Positions 35,115 to 64,000 of a stretch of DNA of 64,000 nt are shown piece after piece. The notes under the pieces are model-generated. The model worked only from the letters and a program-made list of their open reading frames with translations, ran no database searches and was not told the DNA's origin. The translations under genes and the position numbers were made by a program. The stretch lies in the NCBI GenBank assembly GCA_003255065.1, contig QAOA01008052.1, positions 227,489 to 291,488 of the forward strand. The letters run 5' to 3'. The stretch is from Cercis canadensis. Lineage: Eukaryota; Streptophyta; Magnoliopsida; Fabales; Fabaceae. Every line of letters begins with the position of its first letter. The first letter of the stretch is position 1.

Positions 35115-36475
35115 ACTCCTACAATTTTTATAATTGAGCTTAGGTTCATCCCCATTTTAGGATATGCAATATTATAAAAGTATTTCTCATAAACAACATA
35201 GCATCCTCACTCAATATATATGTTGGTGTCATGGTATTATTTTTCTTCAAAAACTTCCATGTACAACCAAACCGTCGGTGGTAAAGTAATATTAAAGTTG
35301 TCTATAAAACTTATATATTCTTTATTTGAAGTCAGAGTCGTAATCAAAAATATATATATATAACCTTCCATACATAAGTATGTTATATAGACATATGAGT
35401 CTCATTGACAAATAGTTCAATGGTAAATTTGACTTTCAATGCCTAGGTGCTGGCGGTTGATCATAAATTTCAGCCTCAAACACGATTTACTTTATAGATT
35501 CAGTAGTAACCAAAAAAAAAAAAATTATAGATTTAATAGTGTTATTTTTGTGCTAATGATTCTAAGTTGCGTGTGCAAAAAGCATTACTTTACATTTTAA
35601 TGGGCATGTTACATTGACTTACTTTTTCTAATTAATTTTTTATGAGAAATTGTACATTATTTAATACCTCAAAATTTCCTAAGATGTTCAAAAATTTGTT
35701 TTAAGTAGGTATAATTAAATTATAAAGTGTAAATTAAATTTTACTTAATAATAATGAAAAAAAATTGTTTTTGTGTGTGTGTAAATCAATACAGCTAGAC
35801 TCATAATATACAATTATTAATTCTATAATTTAAAAATATCATTGAAATATATTTTCAAATAGAAATTTCGAACTCATAGAATAGCCTAATTAATAGAAAT
35901 AATCCTGAACCAAATAATCTAGGATTGCATGAGATATATAGTAAAGCAATGCTAGATTATATTTGAAAAGGTATTTGGAAATTGGAACACTTATAACTGA
36001 TAATCACTTGATTTTGGTGACAAATTTACCTTATAGAAGATTTATCTGATTAAAAGTACTCTAGTTATTAAAACTACTCTAATTAAATATTTTTGGAAAG
36101 CTTATTTTTTTAGCAAAATAAATAATTGTTACAAAATTATTTAACTGAAAATTATTCTATATGTGGAAAGATGTGGTGGATTATATTTTAACGTTGTTAA
36201 ATATTGAAAAGATCTTAATAAATGTTGTATCTGTCTTTTAATTAATTCCATTTTTCACCAAAACAAATATTAAAAGTGTCTTAATAAGGTTGTTATAAAT
36301 GTAATTGAATGAATAATTAAAAAGAAAAATGGGGAAATTCAAGAAAAAGTGGCATTTTTTTAGTTGTGTGACAACGTAGAGATTAAAAATCAATAATCCA
36401 AAGAAAGGGGATGCATGTATATCAAGAGGGAAAAAGAGAAACTACCAGTGTGTAAGTTGTTAGTGATATATATCA

Positions 36476-36568
36476 AATAACTTGTAATTGAGTGATATTG
36501 AGGTCGTCCTCAGAGTTTATGAGTTTTATGTTCGAATCTAGAGTCGGCTAAAATATCAAAAAAAAAAT
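36476..36568 (+). repeat. SINE family A copy with target-site duplication
   Basis: The body has AATAACTTGTAATTGAGTGA (A-box region), ATGTTCGAATCTA (B-box), GAGTCGGCTAAAATATC and poly(A). Flanks TTAGTGATATATATCA (36460-36475) and TTAGTGACATATCA (36571-36584) are an imperfect target duplication. Confidence 0.65.
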
Positions 36569-38092
36569 TATTAGTGACATATCATATTTAACAATATATG
36601 TCAACGATTCTATCCACTCAGTGTTAAGTATACAAAACGATGACATTGTAGCAAAATATAAAATTGAGAAACCAAATTGATAGAATTTTTCTTTGAGGAA
36701 TGAAATTGATAGCAACTTCATAAGTAAAGGACTAGAATGAGAATTTTGTACCAAAAAAATCAAATCAAGTATAAGTGCTAAATCAAAAGATCAAAGAAAT
36801 TCATCAACAGTTTAAGGACATATTGAAATCCATTGTAGATTATTCTTGTGTGTGTATGTGAATTTTTCCCCCATTATGTCACTAAGAGAAATCAACACAC
36901 CAATGATGAGCAAGAACTTTTTGTCTTCTCGCTTTTGTTTTTTCATAATCAAAGATAGAATGTAATACAATTTATATTTACATTTGCTAGGCCAAGGATG
37001 ATTGATTCAATTGGCAGGATCATATGGAAAAAAAAAAAAATTGGTAGGATCAAGCTGTATAGGGTCTTTAGTTCAATTCCTAGTGGTGATTCCTTTTTCA
37101 AAAACATTTACTAATTATAGTTCACCTTGAAATTGAAACAACCTGTAATATTTATAATTACTATACAAACTCATCAAGAATGGAGAATGGAGATCTCAGA
37201 TAATTAGAATATAATTACAACTCATGAAGAAGGTATTTATTTTTACAAAAAAAAAAAAAATTGTAGAGAGAATTATTGTTTAGTTTCTTAAATTGATAAA
37301 AAAAATATTATTTGGTTCCAAACATGGAAAAATTCTAATTTGATCCCTTTTATATCAATAGAAAATATTTAAAGTATCATTTAATGTTATATGGTTATTC
37401 CATTTATATATAAGTGGTTATTCTATTCATTTTTAAATACGATATCTATATATATAAATAAAATAATCATTTAAATCTAAAAAGTAATCACATATATTAA
37501 TATAATAATTACAAAAGAAGCATTTTTTATGTTTTGTATGGTATGCAAAATTCCAAATTAAGATTTCTCTATGTTTAGAAACTAAATAATCTTTTTTGAC
37601 TAGTGGTAAAACAACAAATTTTACTGTCCATGGAATTGCAGAAGTTGCCAAAAAGCTGATACTATGATGAATGGTTCATCATCATCACAATGGAAGGAAA
37701 ACATTGAGACAAATCCATTAGTTCGAGCTTTGCCCAAACAAGAAAATCGTAATAGAACTCAATTGCTGAACGACAAACTGATATAAACAAAAACAAAACA
37801 AAAAAATTCCACAGAAATTAATTAAAAAAAGAAAAAGAAAGCTAAGAAACAACGAGTATAATTGTCTAAAATAAAATTTCAATTTTACAGATGAAGCATC
37901 CAGTACCTTAGCTGCCAAGTAACAATGGGGAGTATGAAGGAACAAAAATTTCATTAACTTCAGAAAGTTTCTGTCTTACATCATGGTTAATCTGCTGTTT
38001 ACCCCGATAATCGAAATGTTTACAACAGCGCTTAAGAACAATTATGAACATCCTACTTACTTTCTTTTGTTCCAAGTTAATAATCTAAACAG

Positions 38093-57739
<19,647 letters not shown>

Positions 57740-58195
57740 TGCTTGCTCTCAGTGATATATGGTTTTTGAGTTTTCTTCTTCACAGCTTAGCTCTGCAAAT
57801 TCAGCTCTCGGGGACACAATTATAGAGCGCCCATGGGGTCGAACTGAACCGGGTCGGATCAACACCCCCAGGAGGTTCTCTATTCCGATTTGTAGAGACA
57901 ACCCGACCCTTATAGTGAAACCGGTAAAGGCTTTTATAAGTTGGACTTTTATGGGTCTTCGGATATAGACTTGGACAGTTGTAGATTGGCCCAAGCTCTT
58001 TCCTGAAAATGACCAAAATTGAATGGGCCAAAGTCTGGGCCTGGCCTGGCTTCAAGCCCCAAATTAGACCTAAGATCAACACCTAAGCTCTTAACCCTAG
58101 CTTGACCACCCAAATTTTAACTTAAAATCATAAAATATTAAGCAACTCCTAATTCCTACGACCTACCTGCACAACAAATAGCCATTTGTATTGAG
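57740..58195 (-). promoter_or_regulatory. Probable helicase promoter with site II elements
   Basis: Three TGGGCC/GGCCCA hexamers lie at 57988-57993, 58024-58029 and 58036-58041. A telomere-box-like AACCCTA lies near 58091. In plants, clustered site II (TGGGCY) motifs with telo boxes mark TATA-less promoters of housekeeping and RNA-processing genes, which suits DEAH9. No clear TATA box is seen. Confidence 0.5.
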
Positions 58196-60834
58196 AGATC
58201 CTATATCTCTTTATCTTTTTGTCTTATGCATGGATAAGCTTTCATATATTATTACAGAGGTAGTTAAGGATGGTATTTAGAAGCTTATGCATTTTGGGAA
58301 AAGGGGTCTTCTCATTTCCCATCTTATGTTTGCTGATGATTTTTTGTTAGTTGCTGAAGCTTCCGATTCCCAAATTCATCAGGTATGGATTGCTTGGGAT
58401 AATTTTGTGCTATGTTAGGGCAAAAGGTTAGTGTTGCAAAAACCTAAATCTATTTTTCTAAAAATGTTTGTTTCTCTTCTAGGCAAGCCATTTTTGAAGC
58501 TTGTGGCTTCTCTATGACAGAAAATATGGGCAAGTACTTAGGGATGCCTTTATTTCATGGTAGGGCTAGCAAAGCCAAGTATCAGTATTTTGTGGATAAA
58601 GCTAGATAGCGTTTAGCTGGGTGGAAGATGAATTGATTATCCATGGCCGGTTAGGTGACTCTTGCTAAATCTATTGTTGGAGCGCTCCTTACTTATGCCA
58701 TGCAATTGGCATGCATTCCGAGTTCAATCTATCATGATATTGAACGTCTTCAACATAACTTTATTTAGGGCTATGATGATCATTACAGGAAAGTGCATAC
58801 AATCATATAGGACACCTTGTGTATGCTAAGATGCAGAGGTGGTTTAGGGATAAGGAAGTTGGTGCCTATGAATCAAGCCTATATTATGAAGCTTGGTTGG
58901 GCTATCAAGACAAGGCCAAATGAGTTGTGGGTTCAAGTGCTTCGTGGGAAATATGGTAGAGGAGTTGATTGGAAGTTTGCTATAGAGGTCAAGAACACAT
59001 ATTTGGCCACCTGGAAAGCGATTGGTGATATTTGGAAAACTTTAAATAAGAGCCAAGGGTGGTGTATGGGTAATGGTCAAACTAGTCAGTTCTAGTTAGA
59101 CCCTTGGGTGGAGGGAGAGTGAATGCTGATTGAAAAGGTTCATTTTTCTGTTTCAGATGTGATGTTGAATGTCCATGTTGCTGATTTTGCCATTAATTCT
59201 GGTGACTGGAATTGGGAGAGACTTGTAGAGTTTATCCCCGCGGACGCTAGAGCCAAGATCCATGCTATTGCTCCTCCTTCTTCTGAAGGTACTGAGGATG
59301 AGTTATTGTGGTTGGGTAATAGCTCGAGTAAATTTTCTGTTAGTAGTGCTTACAAAGTTATCATGGAAAATAAATGGGTTCAGCCAAATGCGTTTTGGAG
59401 TAAGATTTGGAAGGGGCAAGTGTCAGAAAGAATTTGCTTGTTTGTGTGGTAGCTAGCCTATAATAGCTTGCTCACTAAAGAGAAGTGCATCAAGTGAAAT
59501 GGGTTAGATGGCAACTGTGAGGCATGTGAAGGAGTCCATTCTCCATGCGGTGAGGGATTGTTGTTTTGCTTGGAGAATTTGGGTTAAATTTATGAAACCT
59601 TGCATAGGGGTTCAATTTTTACTTGGGACTTGTCTCAATGGATAGAAAACAATATTAACCATAACTTATGTGGTGTAAGGAAGAATTGGAGCTTGATTTG
59701 GGCAGTTTCGTGTGGATGATTTGGAAATTGAGGAATCTCGCCATATTTGACACTAGCTTTGTACATCCTAATGACCCATGCAAGGTGATTTTAGACTTCC
59801 TTGAGTCTTGTGATAATTCTAGCCATGAAGCAGTAGCAATTTCTCATGTTGTTATATAGATGATTTGTTGGCAGCCACTTGTTGTGGGTCGGGTTAAACT
59901 CAACTTGGATGGTGCTTCTAAAGGGAACCTCGGAGTGGCTGGGTGTGGGGCTTTATTAAGAGATGATAAAGGTGACTGGATTGCTGGGGTAATGCGAAAC
60001 CTTGGCATGACCACTGCTTTTTGTGCTGAGATATGGGGAATATTGGAAAGGTTGGAGATGGCTTGGTGCTTGGGGATAAGGATGGTTATTTTAGAAAATG
60101 ACTCTCTCACTGTTGTTCAATGTTTGTTTGGCAAGAATGACTTAGAGGGTAAGAAGGTGCAGCTGGGGAAAAGGATCTCTACTTTGCTAAAGAGGGAGTG
60201 GCACGTCAAAGTTTAGCATATAGGTAGATCAGGGAACTCCAGGGCGCCTAGGCGCCCTACTCACTGGTCCAAAAGCTTTCATTCACGCAAGGCAGCACCT
60301 AGGCTCTCTAATAGGGTGCCTAGGTGCCCAACTCCCTGGTCCATGTACTAAAGTTTGTCAATTTGGGAGCCTAAGCCATCTCCTTGGGTGCCTAGGTGCT
60401 CTACTCATTGGATTTGGTTCGAAATTCCTCTTTTTAGCATCAAATTGCACTAAGCTTTCACCAAACTTGCACCTCTTTGATAAATTAGCATTTCCTACAC
60501 CATAAATACAAAAGTAATCAAATAAAACCATTAAATTAATAAAAAATCAACTACATACTAAGTGAAACACACCTAAATCATGGATATAAAATACATTCAT
60601 CATGGCATGTCAAAGTTCAGCATACAGGTAGATCAGGGAACTCTTGTGCGGATTGGCTAGCTAACCACAGCCTTTTGCAAGCCTTGGGTGTCGTTCATCT
60701 TGCTTCCCCTCCAAATGGGTTGTGCTTAGATTGTTAGTAGCTGATGACATGGGGTTTGCTTTGCCCCCTGAGAATGTTTTGTAGTAGCTTTCTAGTCTTG
60801 GGTGTTTAGCCCCGTTATCATACCAAAAAAAAAA
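58196..60834 (+). mobile_element. Degenerate LINE: RT tail, zinc finger and RNase H
   Basis: It begins inside reverse transcriptase (DPISLYLFVLCMDKL), then HLMFADDFLLVAEASDSQIH, the FADD form of the RT catalytic box. KYLGMPLFHGRA and GGLGIRKLVPMNQAYIMKLG follow, with the linker SSKFSVSSAYKVIM and a damaged zf-RVT. LINE-type RNase H is read as LNLDGASKGN, TAFCAEIWGILERL and ILENDSLTVVQC, ending at 60604 on as VQHTGRSGNSCADWLANHSL. Many stops and frameshifts are present (for example at 58276, 58420, 58606, 59093 and 60216). A short poly(A) at 60822-60832 marks the 3' end. It is 5'-truncated and inactive. A 404-bp insertion interrupts the RNase H near its end. Confidence 0.88.
60200..60643. repeat. 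Insertion flanked by 40-bp direct repeats within the LINE RNase H, with about 72-bp tandem units
   Basis: A 40-bp block (GGCAYGTCAAAGTT ... GATCAGGGAACTC) occurs at 60200-60239 and 60604-60643 with three transitions. Between them are three imperfect repeats spaced 70-73 bp, each starting GGGYGCCTAGGYGC (60243, 60314 and 60386) and continuing CTACTCACTGG-like. The first contains the palindrome GGCGCCTAGGCGCC. The right 40-bp copy resumes the RNase H frame. The origin of the filler is unknown. Confidence 0.7.
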
Positions 60835-61895
60835 CAAACAGCCCATTTCATTCATGCGAGGTTTCCCTGCGGAGCCCATAGCACAAGTTTAAGTGGGCGG
60901 GGCCAGTGTAAGTAACCAAGATGCTCCTTTTATTCTAAGCCAAAAAAGTACAGGATTTCACTTCCATTTTCATCTATCAAACTAAGATTTTATCACGTTA
61001 ATGAACAAAGTTTATAGAAAATAACAAAGTAAAAAGTCATTTTGGTATATGAAAGATGCACCTGAAATCAATTAGATCTCTAACAGATTTTTTGTATCAT
61101 TGAGGATCATTTTGTCCATCACTTAAAGTCCAGTCCACCGATAATTAATAATGTTTATTATTCTTTAAGTGCTAATCTGTTAGGTGTTCGGGGGGAAAAA
61201 AATTAGTTGTAAATATGGAGAGTTTTTGGTACCTTCTAATTTTATACAATATAAAATTATAAAAATGCTTCTCGGAGCTATATAGTTAGTCTATTTATTT
61301 TTTAACATGATAATCATATATGTAAACAGAATAACTACATATTATCAAAAGATATTTTAATCATTTCATACGGTCTGAAAGACACTAAACTAGAAATTTT
61401 CATATTTATAACTAAAATGTCTTTTCCTCTAACATCAAGTACTATTACAAACTCTAAAAAACTTTTTTTCCTTTACGACAAAGTTTCCCTGATTTTTTAC
61501 AAATTACCTAAATTATTTATCATTAAATTACTTCTAATGAACAATGTTTGTAGAAAATAATATTAGGATAAACAACATTGCAACTCTCTCTCTTATCCCC
61601 CATAAGAAATTCCAAGCTATTGCGGCCTGTCTTAATTTATTATCCTTTTTAGCCATCTAACTTGACTTTTGAGATTAGAGACTCTTGACCTTAACCAAAA
61701 AAACCGTTTCATGTTTTGGTCATTGATATTGATATTTATTGGTATAAGCCCCCAAGACAAGTCAAAGATACTAAATTTCTAGCTGATATTCTTCGACGCA
61801 ATTTCATTCCCCACAACTTCACAAAAATGGCATTCTATACAGATTGTTCCTCATATGCAGAAACAAGTTCAATCAAAAAGCTTGGCCACAAAACC
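60835..61895. other. Spacer and probable promoter of the GLR gene
   Basis: AT-rich sequence without recognised elements. The GLR frame is open upstream to 61716, but nothing there resembles the family. The leader probably lies within about 61600-61895. Confidence 0.45.
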
Positions 61896-64000
61896 ATGCC
61901 CAATATGCACTTGATTCTATTCCCTATACTCATCTATCTTCTCCTTTTCAAGAGCTTCATAGGAGCTGCGGCTGCCAAAAGTTATCAAATTACAAATGTT
62001 GGTGCAGTTTTTGATGTTTTGTCTCAAACAGGAAAAGAACAGAGAAGAGCCATGGAAGTTGCAGCTCAAAATTTCAATAACCATTCAAAGACCCACAACA
62101 TAATTCTCCATTTTTGTGACTCTGGTGGAAACCCATTACAAGCAGCTTCGGCTGGTTAGTATCAGATCATGAAATTATGATTGAAAGCAATATTTTTTTT
62201 CTTCTATAAGCACTTATTTCTTTCTTCTATTGATTTCCAGCTGAAGAGCTAATTAGCAAGAGGAAGGTGAAAGTTATCATTGGCATGGAGACATGGCAGG
62301 AAGCAGCTCTAGTGGCTGACCTTGGAAATAAAGCTCAAGTTCCTGTTATTTCGTTTTCAGCTCCCTCAATAACCCCACCATTTATGTCACTTCGTTGGCC
62401 TTTCTTGATTCAAATGGCTAACAATCAGACTGCACATATGAACTGTATTGCAGATATTGTCCATGAATACAAATGGCGAAAGGTTATAGCAGTGTACGAA
62501 GAGGGCCCTTATGGTGGTGGTTCTGGAATGGTAGGCCTCCTATCTGAGGCTCTGCAAAGAGTTAATTCAAAGATTGAGTATAGACTTGTTCTTCCACCAT
62601 TTAGTTCCTTGTCTGATCCAAAAGGGGTTGTTCTTGATGAATTGCTGAAGCTACTAACAATAAAATCTCGGGTTTTTGTCGTTCTTCGAGCATCATTACC
62701 CATGGTGACACATTTGTTCAGGGAAGCTAAGAAGGTGAGGCTTTTAGAGAAAGAGACAGCTTGGATAATCAATGAGGGGATTGCAAGCATGCTGGACTCT
62801 GTTAATAATTCTGTCTTATCATCAATGGAAGGAAGTTTAGGAATCAAAACTTACTATTCTACGAATACCAGTGCTTATGCTCAGTTCTTGGAAATTTTCC
62901 ATACTGAGCATACAGAAAAGGTTAACTCCAGACCAGGATCATATGCACTACGAGCTTATGACAGTATTACAGTTGTCACAAAGGCCATAGAGAATATGAA
63001 TGCTGATACTAATAACTCAAGGATGTTGCTGAAGCAAATGCTGTCTAGCAACTTTCCTGGTTTAACTGGGAATATCAGGTTCAAAGATGGTTACTTATCC
63101 TACACCCCAATCTTAAGAGTCATAAATGTGGTAAAGAACAGATATAAAGAATTGGAGGACTTTTGGAAGCCAGAGTTGGGGTTATGTGCTCCTGAACCAA
63201 AGAAGTGCAAAAAGAAAAGTGTTGATACTAGTGGCTTGACTGGTGATGTGGTTTGGCCTGGAGGCCTAAATTCAACTAATCCAAAGGGATGGAAAATACC
63301 TACAGATACAAACCCACTAAGAGTTGCAGTTCCTGTGAATCCTCCTTTTGAGAATTTCGTGAAGGTGGACTCCCAACAGAAATATACTGGTTTCTGCATT
63401 GAACTTTTCGAAAAGGTGCAAAAACTCCTAGCTGATGATTACTTTGGTCTGCCATACAAATTTGTGTCCTTCAATGATTCCTATGAGAATCTTCTTCTGT
63501 CTGTTATTAGTAAGGTAATAAGTTACTAACTTTGCATCTGAACTTTTTGCGTCCTGGAAGTCTTTGAGTTTATTTTTCTATTCATTTTCCAGATAGTGCT
63601 CACCACAATATCACAATCACAAATAGAATTAACCATATGTTGCTAGTCTCTACATGTTGTTTTGTCAAATGAACTAAAGCTAACTGTTTCCTAGTTATCC
63701 TTTTAACTATCCAATTTGTATTACACAAAGCTGGTGAGATTTTATTGAGAGAATTTAGCAGTTACAGTATTCTGCAGTAAATTGATATAAATGAAAGAAC
63801 TTCATGAAGGAAGAAATGAGTTTGTGCAAAAACTAAAAACGAAAGGGCTAACTTGTTGAATTGTTTGCCATAATCCTGAAGTTTTTAGGTTTCCTTTGTA
63901 TTTCTTTCAAATATTTGCTTCTGAAAAGAAAGGAAATAAAGTTAATACTTCTGTTCTGGACCAAAATCAATCACAGACCAATGATGCTATTGTTGGAGAT
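61896..64000 (+). CDS. Glutamate receptor-like channel (GLR, clade 2-like), 5' part only
   Basis: Exons 61896-62154, 62241-63514 and 63977 onward (cut at the window edge), GT-AG and in phase. The first two give 511 residues. The start [18 protein letters not shown] was chosen because it gives a clean signal peptide ending near GAAAA; the same frame runs upstream to 61827. The amino-terminal LIVBP/ANF domain starts [20 protein letters not shown] and contains [20 protein letters not shown] and [10 protein letters not shown]. The first ligand-binding lobe starts [17 protein letters not shown], with [14 protein letters not shown]. Exon 3 opens TNDAIVGD, as in the family. The pore, S2 lobe and membrane helices lie outside. 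Plant GLRs are amino-acid-gated Ca2+-permeable channels. No defect is seen in the visible part. Confidence 0.93.

Larger units (their letters stand above)
34528..38092. other. AT-rich spacer between SPEAR-like gene and helicase
   Basis: The first about 280 bp are probably the SPEAR-like 3' UTR, with a T-run at 34742-34764. The rest holds a single-N join with an 85-bp duplication (34941-35114), SINE-like remnants (one near 35400-35515 ending in poly(A)), the SINE at 36476-36568 and AT-rich sequence. No supported gene is seen. The last part is helicase 3' UTR of unknown length. Confidence 0.5.

Noticed and set aside
62509-62847. 112-codon minus ORF inside the GLR gene
   Set aside because: Antisense shadow of the conserved amino-terminal domain.

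Overview
This window is nuclear DNA from a flowering plant, almost certainly a core eudicot. Genes are intron-rich with GT-AG splicing, spacers are AT-rich, and the protein families are plant-specific (IQD, ATL RING-H2, SPL/SPEAR-type EAR protein, GLR, CYP736-like P450). Copia, LINE, SINE and MITE insertions are abundant. The species cannot be named from sequence alone. A run of 44 Ns and five single Ns, three flanked by duplicated sequence, show a draft assembly with imperfect joins.

Layout. 1-2414: left-truncated Copia element on the minus strand. 2659-4205: decayed CYP736A-like P450 pseudogene (-). 7166-9461: intact four-exon NUDT15-type Nudix hydrolase (-). 9.5-13 kb: spacer with MITEs, a SINE and the N run. 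13090-16570: IQ-domain (IQD) protein in five coding exons (-). 18454-18527: tRNA with anticodon UAU (-). 20395-21045: single-exon ATL RING-H2 E3 ligase (+). A broken tandem duplicate of it lies at 25093-25655, and a LINE RNase H fragment sits between them. 26-32 kb: repeat-rich spacer. 32336-34527: SPL/SPEAR-like transcriptional repressor in five exons (+). 38093-57739: a DEAH9 (DHX35-type) RNA helicase (-), reconstructed as 23 exons and 695 aa. 58196-60834: degenerate LINE (+). 61896 to the edge: glutamate receptor-like channel, first part only (+).

The helicase locus is the most unusual part. Its coding frame stays open across all 23 exons, yet its introns hold an hAT-like element with an 8-bp TSD, a 961-bp Mutator-like fold-back element with a 9-bp TSD, and a solo Copia LTR with a 5-bp TSD. 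Intron 3 (7.2 kb) holds a nested compound: a 5'-truncated Copia whose 3' LTR is split by a 4,971-bp full-length Copia with 241-bp LTRs. The outer element has the order LTR - host flank - internal 3' end - LTR - host flank. A single insertion cannot give that order, so it points to tandem duplication plus LTR-LTR recombination.

The genes do not form a pathway; this is ordinary plant gene order with retroelement-rich spacers. No new defence or metabolic system was recognised. The noteworthy material is repeat biology, gene decay and assembly structure. Exon coordinates were worked out by eye from splice signals, reading phase and family resemblance, without any alignment run.
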